Source: Orbilia blumenaviensis (Eukaryota > Ascomycota > Orbiliomycetes > Orbiliales > Orbiliaceae). From it: DNA of 64,000 bases. The notes beneath the pieces were generated by a model. It was not told the DNA's origin and searched no databases. It saw only the letters and a list, made by a program, of their open reading frames with translations. Position numbers and translations under genes: made by a program. Shown here piece after piece: positions 34,473 to 45,854 of this stretch; positions within the stretch are counted from its first letter, which is position 1; each line of letters begins with the position of its first letter. The stretch spans positions 2,046,001 to 2,110,000 of the forward strand of contig JAVHNS010000008.1 of assembly GCA_036872755.1 (NCBI GenBank), given 5' to 3'.

Positions 34473-35552
34473 ATGCCTGCATTGACGATCAAACCGGAAG
34501 GTATGGGCGTCCTCTCGGACGATGTCCTTCTCTTGATATATCCGGAACTAGATTCCTGGGAAACCGTCGCTGCGTTATCGAGTGTTAATCACCGATTTCG
34601 TAGCGTATTCCTCTATAAACAGGAAACCATCAAAAAGCGAGTGTACGCCCGTGAATACGCTAGCACTCGCCCAAAGGGCCATCAGGATGCCTTTCGCCTT
34701 GCTAGGTATATGACCACGAATGTCCTCCATCCGGCTAAGTCCTGTATAGGACCTTCGGACCTTACCTGGAAGGAAATTGAGCAGCTGCAGGCCAACCAGG
34801 CTGCAATCCAGTACCTACAGGATAGGTTCCTGGAAATTCGACGAGAGCAGAAGAGCAAAGCCAGAAACGAGGACCTCACTTGCACCGAGGTCGATAAGTT
34901 CTGTCAGGCAGCTGTAAGGCTCCCCTCCCCAAAACTAGCATCGAAAATAGAAATCCCTTAAATGAATAATCAACTAACTCGGTATTTAACTATAGACTCG
35001 ATTCTGGCTCTTCTGTGCAGTCTTTGCCGACAGCCCTCGATCTCGAGCGGATCAGAAATCCCTCGTTGAATCCTGGTGCTTCAATACTGCAAGCGAGCTT
35101 CAGTATATCCGAGAGCTAATTCTCTTCCTTTGGAGACTCCTTCGGGACTCTATTCCGGAGAGTGAGGAACATGTCGCCCAGGCTTGGGCTGAGAAAGTCG
35201 GGATCAGATGTTTCTCGACGCCTGGAGGTGGTCCATCTGATAGTAAGTAAAGACTCGCCCCCACCGATTAGAGGAAATATTGGCTTCGAAAACCCCTTCT
35301 AACCAACCTTCCGGGTGTCTAGCTAAATGGATCGACTTTCTAATGTCCCGAGGCTGCGGGGTTCTCTTTGATTTGGTCAAGCAAGAGAGTGTACTCAAGA
35401 GAGTTCTCTATATCGCCAAGTCGCCCTTCGGATATCGTACAGATGCGGCAGACTATGTCTTCCTCTGCGGCTCCGCTGTTAACCAAGTCATGGCCGAGAG
35501 AGCCAATACTCTCCCCACTCGGCCATATGGCATTCTCGACAAATGCTACTAG
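34473..35552 (+). CDS. F-box-like protein
   Basis: Three exons: 34473-34913, 34996-35242 and 35323-35552; 305 aa. An F-box-like segment sits near the N-terminus (about residues 14-50: LSDDVLLLIYPELDSWETVAALSSVNHRFRSVF), the part that would bind Skp1 in an SCF ubiquitin ligase. The rest has no WD or LRR repeats and no recognised substrate domain; it is mostly helical, with a charged coiled stretch (KEIEQLQANQAAIQYLQ). It resembles the many fungal F-box proteins of unknown target. The first exon runs on to a stop at 34959-34961 if the intron (GTAAGG at 34914) is retained. Start is the first ATG after the oligo(A) tract. Confidence 0.72.
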
Positions 35553-37414
35553 TAGCAGCATTTCTTGAGATTATGTTTTTGGTAATCGATTCCCAGAACG
35601 GGGGAACAGATAACGGTCTTATTGCGAAAAGATGGGACGAATCGTCCCCGGACGGCCGTTCACCGAATGTTTATATTAGCGTGGGGTGGAGCGTGGGAGT
35701 TTCTGGATTCTCTACTTTTTCACGATATTTTCCTTTTTTGTTTTTTTGTTTCTTTTCATCTCCGCATTTTCGGGATATAGATCTTAAACTCCCCTACCTT
35801 TCCCTCTCGCGCCGTGGACCCAGACTCTTGGGTCAATGGACTAGGGAAAGGAAGGCAAGAGAAGAAAGCGATTTCATCATAGGGTTACAAAAAGTATGTT
35901 CTAACGGCGTTATGATGCTTGGGAAAAGCAAAGACAAAAAACCAACGACTAATATAGTAATAACAATGCCTATTTTCGGTTCTACAAGATCCAGAAATGC
36001 TTCCTCCCTCTTTAGAAATTTGACCAGCCGACGGGTGTTCCGTTTGGTATTTTTTTTTTTTTTTTTACAAACATGTGAATTATGTAATGTGGGAATTGAC
36101 CGGGCTGCGTGGGGATGGTGGATTATTTGGAAGGTGAATTTCAACCACAAGATGCAATGTTGTGCTGCCCACAAACGCAAAAGGGTTGACCTGCAGCCTG
36201 GCGGTGACTTCGCTTCGAATCAAGGACGGAACAAGAAGGAGGTGCTATTTTTACCCAGGATCTCAAAGGTTCGGATTTCAGATCCAAGGGCAGTTTATGA
36301 GACCAGATCCGGATCTCCCAATTCATCTCCTTTCTCTTCGGTCTCTTAAACGGCTTAAGGCGGATTTGGATTTAGAATAGCCTTATGGGGATGCCGGATG
36401 AAGATGCATCTGCATATGTATAGACTCCATCATATCTCTCTTGGTTTCTAGCAGGGCTGAAAATAAGGTGCCGAATTGATCCTACGTTTTGTGTAGCGTT
36501 GGGAAAGACAATTTTAAGCTTAAGGCTTCACGACTTTGTTTTAGTATAGTAGGACACAGAATACAGACTACAAATTTGAATATCGAGTGTCGGGAACGCC
36601 GCTGGACAAAGGACAAGCAGATTCGAATACGTGCTTACGAAGGCTATGTTAGATATTACCCCGGTTCGACCCTTATGCTACATGTCGGTATCAAACAAAA
36701 TAAAACTTCCGTTGCAATTTTACCGGGCTCCGTAGGTTTTCGGCTTGGGGGTTGGATGAATTCCCGTCGGATGCTCGCGGAAAGAGCATCGTCGGCGTGT
36801 GCTTGGAACACATGCCCAAGGACCCATGAAATAAAGGCAAACATCATGTCATTTAAGAAATAAAATTATAAAATAGACACAGCGGTTTCGTTATACAAGG
36901 GAAAGAATACGATATTGATATCGTACGAGATGTAGAATGAAGTCATGTCTCAAAAAAAACAAATTATCCTATATTCAATGGTATGAGAGGTTTTTTTTAT
37001 AGCTAGCTACTCGCGAGATACTTTGTGTAATGATAAGAGGGGAAAAAAAATGAAAATGAAATTTGAAAAGAAAAGACAGAATTGCTCAAGTATTTTTCCA
37101 CCCGGAAATCAAAAGGGAATCAGATTGTAGAGAAGAGTTGTGCAGACCGACCTAGATTGCTGCTTTGACGAGGCTCTTATTATAAAATGATAAGAAAAGG
37201 AAAAAGGATGAGGCAGGTAGAAGTTTAGAAAGTATGGAAAAGATACATAGTGTGATTTCAAAGCAAGTTTTAACGCCTCATAACTCCATACATCGTCAAG
37301 ATATATATACCCAGAAAGTGATATCGAAAATAGTACAAATGAGATAGAGAAGAATTCTGAAAAAGAAGAATAGAAGTATGGTAACAAGACAAAGGAAATA
37401 TTTATGCGATCAGA
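35553..37414. other. 1.9 kb convergent spacer
   Basis: Lies between the stop codons of the F-box-like gene and the bZIP gene. It contains a 268-aa chance frame (35543-36349, see rejected), a T run near 36050-36066 and AT-rich DNA on the bZIP side. Probably long 3' UTRs. Confidence 0.5.
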
Positions 37415-39189
37415 TTATAATCCACACAATGCGCCGACTCTGCGGTATGTGGTCTCGATGGAGCGAAGGGTTTTTGTAAGCTCAGGATCACGGCAGGTTT
37501 CAGTGGCAGGTTGCTCAACAGTGGTGTCCATGACGTCAGTAGGCTCGGGTGACTCGGGGAAGAACTGGGTTTCGAGGGTGGTGAAGAGTGTTTCGAGACC
37601 AAGAGCTGGAAGGATATCCTCAGCCTTTGGTTCGGCCTTGGTTTCCTGTTTTTCAGAGACTGGAGCATGGATTTCGAAGTGGCTGTAGAGATAATCAGGA
37701 ACCGCTTCGAGCTCATCCTCAAAGACGTCGTAGATGTATTGACCATTGCTGTCATACGAGTGGGAGAAATCGGGCCGAGTCTCCTCCTTTTCGGCTGTAA
37801 GGACTGGCTTGTAAGAGCCAGGGCGGAAGCCATCAGCAGGAGCATACAGATCGTCCATGATATCTTTGCCGGCTAGCTCGTTGGCATCGGCAATAATTTC
37901 TGGAACTTCGGCTGCGTAAACAGTAGGTTGCCCGCCCCAGGATCCGGGGGCAGCATATGCAAGAGGCCATTCTTCAACACCAGATTGTCTGTTTGGATTT
38001 ACGTCCTTGCGGGGATTATAGGTGTTCAAGAACTGTTGGTGGGGTGGGATGTATGTTGGGACCTGAAAGTCGTGCATGACTTGAGGTGCCTGTTGAATCT
38101 GGATGTGAGGGACGGATGCACGGTGGACGGTGATGTTTTCTTGCATAGAGTTCTGTTGAGGTGCGGTGCCAGCTGTGAAGGCAGTGATGTTGGCAGCCGA
38201 GAGAGGATTCATTTGGTCCAAGAAGGTCGCAAATTGGGGAGATGCCAGAAGCATTCGAGTGAGTTCTTTAAGGGACTTGTTCTCGGCCTCGACGGCATTA
38301 AGTTTGCGCTTGAGTTCGACATTCTCTGTAGATTTGTTGGATACTTCGGTCTCGAGTTGGCTGATGTATTCTGTTAAATTTGTTAGCGATATGTATTCTG
38401 GAAACGGTAAAGTTTTATGTTAATGTGCTTACCCTTTCTTCGGCTTCGGAAAGCTCGGGCGGATACTTTGTTTCGGAGTTGTCGACGCTCTTTGCTGCTC
38501 AGCTTCTTTCCTTCCTCGCTGGCAAGAAGCCTCTCATCCTCGTCCATGTCCTCCTCATCCTTCTTCAAACGAGCGATCTGGGGCATCGATGCGTCTTCCT
38601 CAATACTGGCTTGAGATGAGAGTGCCTTTCTCTTAACATCCTCCAGAATCTGACGGATACGCTCCTCGGTCGCAGCGTCTGGTGCCGTCGAGGCCTTTTT
38701 CTTGCCTTGACTCGACGACGAAGCCATGGAAGATGTGGATGTGGATCGCTCAGTCTTGATGCCAGCAAGGGCATCGATATCAACCTCCTGACTTCCGAAG
38801 TTAACGTCGGTGGGGTCTACGAAGTCGTTCTCAAAGGAAGACTCTGGGAAGAACGAGGGCATAGAGAACATGTCTGTGTTCTCCAGATCCATTCCACCGA
38901 AGCCCATACCGCCGAGATCGTTCGGCGATACAGACATGGAGGTTTGGTTGGGGGATCTATTGGGGGATGGGGTCTCGGAAAAGTTCATAGAATAGGGCAG
39001 TAAACCCGTTTGTTGGGTATGTAGTTCATATTGATGCGAAGGTCCAGAGAAGGATTGGTTGAGGGCAAGATGAGGAGCCTCTGGGAAGACTGTCGAACTT
39101 CCAGTCGATGAAGGACGGTTATTGTTAGAGTCGGAAAGACCACCGCTGAGGTCCAAAAAGGAATCGATGTCGTAGTTTTCTCCCGCCAT
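37415..39189 (-). CDS. bZIP transcription factor
   Basis: Two exons, 39189-38433 and 38370-37415, joined G|AA inside the bZIP to give RRKEYISQLE; 570 aa. The basic region shows the Asn-x7-Arg signature (RNKVSARAFRSRRK, near residue 250) and runs into a leucine zipper (YISQLETEVSNKSTENVELKRKLNAVEAEN), so it should bind DNA as a dimer in the nucleus. The N-terminal 200 residues are Ser/Pro-rich and acidic, as in activation domains; the C-terminal 280 residues include Gln/Pro-rich and acidic parts. The sequence SSKERRQLRNKVSARAFRSRRK resembles the Aspergillus LziP-type group rather than Hac1, AP-1 or Gcn4, but orthology is from memory. The intron lies within the DNA-binding domain, so retaining it would cut the protein after the basic region. 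A long upstream region (2.8 kb) suggests complex control. Confidence 0.92.
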
Positions 39190-41340
39190 TTTAAGGAAGT
39201 GTGTATAGAGGTGACCTCAAGGTCGAAGATAATTTAGATTAAGACTGCTATCGAGTGAATATGTGAGCCTCGAAGGGACCCTTTGTCGCTGAGGATGGTT
39301 GTGTTGTTGCCACAGTGTATATTGTCAAAATGGAAAAGCTGTGATTCACCAAATCGTCGGAAGCTGTCTATAATATTATTTTAGTGAGACCAGTGCAGAT
39401 TGTTGGCGTCAGATTTGTCGTCAGAGAAAGATCGAGTCTGTATGTGACTTTTTGTTTTGTGGATTGTAAGAGTTACAAAGAAGGATGAGAAAGTGCCAAT
39501 TCGACAGTATATGGGGTAACAAAAAGGACACCCCAAAGAAGGGGGGGGGCAGGAATAAGGAAATATGGGAGGACCCGAAAGTCGTCGTAAGCTCTCGCAC
39601 CCAACTTGCAGGGTTGTCAGGCAGCCGCAGCAGATTGGGCCAGAAAAGTGGAAAGTCTTAGGATGGCTTGGAAGGACACAATAGGAATCGGGCTGGGTCT
39701 GCAGCCAAGATCAAAATTGCAAGGCAAAGGGAACAAGCCTCTTCCTGAACAAGGTAACGTTATTGAAAGGTCGCCCTTGTGAGTTTAGCCATCGATCATC
39801 TGCGATATGACGGCGGGTTGAGCCAGGTATTTTAGGAATTAAAGCCCCGTCGATATCACGAATGCTAACGGCCGGGCTATCTCGGATGGTGAGTGGTATG
39901 TAGTATATCGTCTTTGATAGATGATGATGCTGCTGCACCGGTAACCACCTAGGTCGTGCTATGCTTCTGTGATGTTTCCAGATAGCCAGATGCGAGATGA
40001 CAGATGTTCGTTCCTTCTATTCTCCCGCAGGCGAGTGCAAATATCCAATTGTAAAGATGGATGTCGGGGGTCGGACTTTGGATTTGGGTTCAATTCGAAG
40101 ATTGCAGGTGCGGGCACTGCCACAATACCGAATCGTGGATCCAAAGTATGTGGTGGGATGTGTCGGGCACACTACCGTTTGCGTTCAAAGGCAAGACTTA
40201 GCGCCGACAGTATATAATCTGAGGTGACCCTCAAACAACTTCGAGCTGTTCAAATCGGATGATTTGGATTTTCTTCCAGTTGCACAACAACTGTTGTGCT
40301 CTGTGTCCCTCATGCCGAATCGAAGCACCATTGTGAGCGCTATGGCATGGGGTTCACTGTTAGTCCTGAAACGATAGCATTTTGTTGGAGACATGGCCAG
40401 TACTGGTATTGCATCAGGATTGGGGAGGGACGCGTAAGCTCTTTTTCCTTGCAGGGAATGGTGTGATCATGGGTGTTCGGGGCAGACCAAGCCCCGACGG
40501 CAATCCTATGCCCCCACTTGCCCCTTTTGATCGGATTCGACAAGCTCCGGCTACCAATCAGAGAGGAGACTGTGGCGTTATCTCATTTGCTCTCTATGAA
40601 GCCACAATAAAATGCACTCTGGGACCTGGACCACTCTCATATATTTTTAGAACCTTCCGCCAAAAGTTTACACCCGAGTCGGATATTAACTTCACCGCCG
40701 CACACCAGGCCGTCGGGGGATTTCGAGGCCCGGTGTCCACAGACGTTTCATTCCAGAAGGCCTTGGCGCTTACAGCCAAGTCTTAGGTTGCAGACGGATG
40801 ACGACTGATAGTGACGAGGCCAAAAGGGCGTCGATGCCCAATCTTCTGACAGTCGAGCGGCAGTTATGACTAGCCTTACGGAAAGCTGGCAACGAAGCTG
40901 CCCGTTTCGGTCTCCCGATTCTACCGAGCGACTGATCAGATGCTTGTTCTATTTCCTATTAAGCTTAAATGCGATTATTCATGAAAAAAGAGGAAGTTTT
41001 GTTTCAAGAATTAGCGATGGTTCCTCATAGGGATGGATTTCGTAGAAACATACGCAATTGTCGGTTGAGGTATTTTGGTGGCTGGCCTTACATAACAATA
41101 TTCCACCAAAGAAAAAGAACTGACGAATCTCTTGGCTCTGTTGCATTGGAAGTGTCCCTCTCTGAGAGATTGTGGATGCCGGAGATGCCCTAAGAAGTTG
41201 GATTATGAAATTCATCATGCAATCTGTGGGCGATAAAGGGCGTTTTGTCCATGGATCCAACGGCCACCAATTGTAGGAACTCTTGGATCGAAGGAATTCG
41301 TTTCCCATTGACGTATGCACACACACATACAGAAGTGGGG

Positions 41341-41342
<2 letters not shown>

Positions 41343-41371
<29 letters not shown>
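41343..41371. repeat. Homopolymer T29
   Basis: Uninterrupted run of 29 T; the exact length may be unreliable from sequencing. Confidence 0.85.
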
Positions 41372-41954
41372 CCCGAGATGTTCGAATTCATCCCCAATGT
41401 AATGCCATGGGCCTACGAGTTGATAGTGGGGTTGTCTGCCATAATCCCTTCCTCGTGCAAGCGGGATGGATGCACGTGTGTTGCGTGTTGTATAATCTGT
41501 GGTCCTGGTCAGAGCTGCTCGCTCCACGTGACGGTTTTTCGATTCCAAATTACAAGCTCATTTTCAGGCCTAGTACCAAGGTAGCTCTTCACTTCGAACC
41601 ATCTCTACCTTTTGCTCCTGAGGTCTAAAACCAAGCGATTTGGTAGCCGTTACGCTTGACTTGTTAATAGCTTGGCTATCACAACACACAACGGCAACTC
41701 CCTTTGTGGTCGACTTATGGGCGAGTTGTGTGGCGCTCTAACTGGTGTGCCAAGCCACAGTAGTTGCTTCGCCACATACACCCAATCACGCTCGCATGAG
41801 CTGGACACGAGCTTGAACTCTCCTGTATGCCATGCATAAATCAATCCATTGCATCCATTTGCTGACCTTGCTCCTGCACCAAAATACCAATCATCGATCA
41901 TCACAACCACAAACTACAAGAACGAATAGTAGCAGCCCTTGCCACTGACCTACC

Positions 41955-41990
41955 TTTTTTTTTGAGAAAAAAAAAAAAAAAAAAAAAAAA
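41955..41990. repeat. T9 - GAG - A24 tract before the CENP-X start
   Basis: Nine T, three bases, then 24 A, ending 30 bp before the ATG at 42021. The two runs could pair as a weak hairpin. Confidence 0.85.
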
Positions 41991-42020
41991 CCTTGTTACG
42001 GATACGCTATCAGCAATACG

Positions 42021-42490
42021 ATGCCGCCGAAGCGCCCTTCAACGACTGGCGGCGAGGGGGCTGCAGCTCACAGAAATGATGAGGCCAATAGGGACAGGGA
42101 GGAGGAACGCAAGGCTAAAATTCCTCCAGAGCTGATAGCCAAACTTGTCAAGAACTTTCTGGAGGACGAGGGAACAAAGGTGTCAGGTGCTGCAACCAAG
42201 ACAGTTGGGGAATACATGCATCTGTTTCTCACAGAGGCCGTCTACCGTGCCGTTAGTAACAGACGAGACGGGGATCCGTGGGCTAAAACGACAAATTCTG
42301 GACTGATGCTTGAGGTATGTACCCAAATTTCCACAGATGTTACAATTGTCTCTAGCCGCCAGGATGCTGCATGTTCTGGTTGTGAAGACTATGCGTGCGG
42401 TGAGTCTCCCTACTGACAAATCATATCCCAACCATTTCCTAGGTTGAGGATCTCGAAAAGATTTCACCCCAACTATTATTAGACTTTTGA
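42021..42490 (+). CDS. MHF2: CENP-X / MHF2 histone-fold protein
   Basis: Two exons, 42021-42314 and 42443-42490, joined LE|VEDLEK; 113 aa. CENP-X (Mhf2) pairs with CENP-S (Mhf1) in a histone-like complex at kinetochores and with the FANCM/Mph1 helicase in fork repair. After a charged disordered N-terminus, the fold starts at about residue 33: IPPELIAKLVKNFLEDEGTKVS, TVGEYMHLFLTEAVYRAV, then the family-typical C-terminus VEDLEKISPQLLLDF. Length agrees with the family. Without splicing, the first exon would end in an unrelated tail, so the intron (GTATGT at 42315) is well supported. Confidence 0.93.
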
Positions 42491-44056
42491 TGCGCGCCAG
42501 GGATTGCATAGAAGCCCTCTGCGATCTGCTTCTAGATTCCATTATTGGAATTATTAGAAATTTCGAATAAGCGGGGGAGCTGGCACCACCGACATGTGGG
42601 GAATCGAATCATATCGTCCGCTAGCCCGCTCGAAGCGAATACTTTATCATCGGTAAGCTACCGAGATATAAGCCACTTGTGTAACATTGTCAAAAAAGCC
42701 ACGGCCTACCATCTAGTCCAATCGAATAGCGGTATATCATTTTGATTTTCAATATCAGGCCCTCGTTCTAGACTACTTTGCTAAGTTGATTGCATCTAAT
42801 GACAAAAAATCTTCTTGGCGGTACGAGCCTTCCCAAGATCGGATCCAGCCTGATTAGCTTCTTCTTCTTGCAATATCTCAATAACAAATCATGCGCTGGA
42901 AGGAAGGACTGCTGTCACCTGCTATTTTTTGTGGCGAAGTAATAATCAAGAATCAAGAATCAATGCAAACATTGTTTCTCCTGGCGCTGATATTAGCCAA
43001 CACGTCAGGGTACATGATATCGCGATAACGGACAAGCCCACGCAAGGAAACGACAACGTGCCTGGCCCGCTGGAGTGCATTGAATCGGGTCCCTTAACTG
43101 TTACTGTCTCAGACAAAAACATTGGCAACTATTGTTGCTTGATACCCTTCTATTTCTGATTACAATGTTGGACTGTTATACTCTAGAGATAGTCCATTTG
43201 GCGGTTGAAGCTGCCCAGCAAAGGACATCTAGGATTAATATTGGAATGAAACGGTTATATCAAGGCGGGCAGAATCCCATCGCTGGAGTCCGATCACTTT
43301 GTTTCAACAACAGAAAACAAATCATCTAAGCGGGTCCACCGAGTTTTATTCTGGACTCCACGACTGGTGCAGACTGGCATCTATAGACCGCCAAATATAC
43401 CTGCAAAGCTTGCAAAGAGGCGCAGTGGGGACCGAAGGGGAATAGCCCGGAGAAACGTCAAACGCAAGGAGCGTTGACAGGGCCCCAAAGCAGCCCACCC
43501 GAAGCGAAAGCTGTCGCAGAAATGTTTTGCTGCCTCGAAACACCACCACAAGTCAACACATTTTGCGCTTCAGACTAGCCACACCGACTGCGGAGTGTAT
43601 CACTTCCCAGGTACGCACATCTCCGTACTTTGGCGCCTGGCTTGCTGTCTGTATCAGAAACATTATTCAGGTACGAGAAATCTCGTGCGCTTGCTCTATC
43701 GGAGAAGTATATAATATATCTCTTCCAGCATCGTCAACTGTCCCTTCCTTCTTTCCTCAGCAGCAGCTCCACAGCCAAACAGTAATATTCATTTCGTTTC
43801 CTTTGCTTTCGGTTCTTCACAGCGCTAGTCGCCCCATTTGCATCTTCGCTTCTTATCTTTCCATCTTTTTATATAATTGTCTATCTTTTAAAACCGCTAG
43901 ACGGGAATTTGAACGTTTGAATATCTATAGGATTGATTCCTTGAAAAACAGAGAGATCTTCTAAGTCGCCACATTCACTTTACTCTTTTTTACAACCCTC
44001 ATTTCGAATTTCAGATACAGATTTAAGAAGAAAAAAAAAAAAACAAAGCCATCAAA
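42491..44056. other. 1.6 kb intergenic region
   Basis: CENP-X 3' flank and cupredoxin promoter. Only short frames occur. The 300 bp before the cupredoxin ATG are pyrimidine-rich and end in A13 (44031-44043). Confidence 0.5.
44031..44043 (+). promoter_or_regulatory. Oligo(A) leader before the cupredoxin gene
   Basis: A13, ending 13 bases before the ATG at 44057; similar in position to those at 34438-34464 and 41967-41990. Confidence 0.45.
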
Positions 44057-44816
44057 ATGTTCTTCTCCAAGGCCATCATCGCTTTCGCCTCCCTCGCCGC
44101 CTTCGTTTCGGCACAGACCAACGATCAGGTTAAGGTCCACGTTGTCCAGGCTTTGGCCAAGGACGGAAAGCCAGTCTTCGAGCCTGCAGAGATCCAGGCC
44201 GAAGTGGGTGATCTCATTCAATTCCAATTCCACCCAATGAATCACTCCGTCGTCCGCGCTTCCTTTGCCGACCCATGCATTCCAATTGAAGACTCACCGG
44301 CCGGTAATGGTACCGTCGGTTTCTTCTCCGGCTTCATGCCAGTTGCTGAGTCCGCTGAAGTTGTAAGTTTCACACAATCCATCCGAGCAATTAGTATAGG
44401 GAAAATCCGACCTAACAGTACATTATCAGATGCCAACCTTCACTATCCGAGTCGAGAACGACAAGCCAATTTGGTTCTACTGCTCCCAAGGTAGACATTG
44501 CCAAGCTGGTATGGTTGGTGCCATCAACCCAACCGCCGAAAAGACTCTTGCAGACTTCACATCTCGTGCCGCCCAAGCTGAGGCCAACTTGTCCCCTGGC
44601 CAGAACTCTGCTGGAAACGGTGGCTCCTCCAGCAGTGTCCTCCCCACCGCAACTACTCCATCGACCCCAACTACCCTCGAGACATCCCCTGCCAGGACTA
44701 CTTCTGGCGGCGCTGCCACCAGCACCGATCTCGTCCCACCAAACTCTGCCGCCAGGCTCGGGTCGAGCATGTCTTTGGTCCTCGCTGCTATTGCTGCTTC
44801 TTTCTTCCTTTTGTAA
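44057..44816 (+). CDS. Secreted GPI-type cupredoxin-like protein
   Basis: Two exons, 44057-44362 and 44430-44816, joined EV|MPTF; 230 aa. An N-terminal signal peptide (MFFSKAIIAFASLAAFVSA) precedes one plastocyanin-like domain of about 130 residues. Possible copper ligands are visible: a His in NHSVV, and Cys, His and Met in the loop FYCSQGRHCQAGM, the usual CSQ..HCQ.GM pattern of fungal extracellular serine-rich cupredoxins. A Ser/Thr/Pro-rich stalk and a hydrophobic C-terminus after a small-residue stretch (NSAARLGSSMSLVLAAIAASFFLL) fit GPI anchoring to the wall or membrane. Codon use is strongly C-ending compared with neighbours, suggesting high expression. The exact role is unknown; some members are host-interaction proteins in plant-associated fungi, but that is not shown here. 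Confidence 0.87.
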
Positions 44817-45854
44817 ACATCAAGATACAAGATGTAGCTTCAATTTCTCTTCAGCATATTTTTGTTACGGAGTATCGTTTTCTCATTTAATGCACGGCAC
44901 GGCACGGCGTTTACGGTTTTCTTGCATATCTTCTTTTTCATCCCTCAAAAGCATGCCAATATCTCGTGTAAGATGATGTTAGCACGTGTGCCTTTTGACT
45001 TCTTTTTTCTTCTTTTTCTGTATTTGATCTGGGTCGTACCGAATGGCTTCTCCTGTCACTTATTACTATCTCTCTTTTCTCAACTTCTACCATTTCTTCA
45101 ATCCTTCTACACGCATAACCCCCCCCTTTTCTCTCTCCTATCTCTTACGATTTCTCCCTCTACCCATAACGTTCACTTTCCTCTTCGTCTCGACGGTCGC
45201 TCATAAGGAAGCTTGACTGAAGATCCTCTTTTCCCCCCTTCGCTATCTTCTTTCCTTCTTCCTCAGCCTCATTGAATGAGCAACCGGGCAAGTTTTGACA
45301 GGTAACTTCATGGAAAAACCTTCATCTAATAGTCCGTCGTATCGCCTTGAGCTGATCCGGACGACCACATGATCAGATACTATCCTGTACCTACGCTAAA
45401 GATAATGAATATTACTGCTGCTCAAAATCTATCCGCTCTAAAAACTGTGATAAAAGAAAGTGAAAATATTGAACGTAAAACTAGTAGAGCATCTAGGCCG
45501 TAAATTACCTAGACACAGCTGGAAGCCGTCTGCGATGCATATGTTTCTCTCACATCTTGTTCCAATTCCGAATTCTGGGGCAACGCGGCAGCCCGTTGCA
45601 TTTTTCTCGAGCTGCTTGTGTTGTCGGTTCCATGAGTTGAGGAAACGCGCCCGGATCTCGGCTGGGCGCATTTCATCTTGACATCACCCTCAGACTCGAA
45701 TCCTCCCCAAACCCTGACATCACGGCATTGATATCACCAAACCTGCCTACACCAGAGCTGCACCTCTAAAGGCCATCAAATTGTCCGTAATACCCGACAC
45801 ATATAACTTGCAAAATACGTCATACTACCAAAATAAACCCAAGAAGTCAGCGAG
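44817..45854. other. 1.0 kb spacer with long pyrimidine tract
   Basis: Cupredoxin 3' flank (with a short gcacg tandem at 44892-44908) followed by 45000-45260, which is mostly C and T. SWC5 starts at 45855. No gene is supported. Confidence 0.5.

Larger units (their letters stand above)
39190..42020. other. 2.8 kb divergent region between bZIP and CENP-X genes
   Basis: No credible gene; the longest frames are chance-like. Contains a T29 run (41343-41371) and, near the CENP-X start, T9 and A24 runs. No upstream ATG is seen in the first 290 bp before the bZIP start. Confidence 0.5.

Noticed and set aside
35543..36349. 268-aa plus-strand frame overlapping the end of the F-box-like gene
   Set aside because: Starts out of frame inside the last codons of that gene, translates homopolymer T runs into Phe stretches, and has no domain-like sequence; it is most likely a chance frame in 3' UTR.
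40382..40786. 134-aa frame between bZIP and CENP-X genes
   Set aside because: No homology-like features, overlaps frames on the other strand, no splice or leader context.
41955..41990. Poly(T)/poly(A) pair as a retroelement or transposon end
   Set aside because: No target-site duplication, coding remnant or further terminal structure nearby; it fits a simple homopolymer leader.
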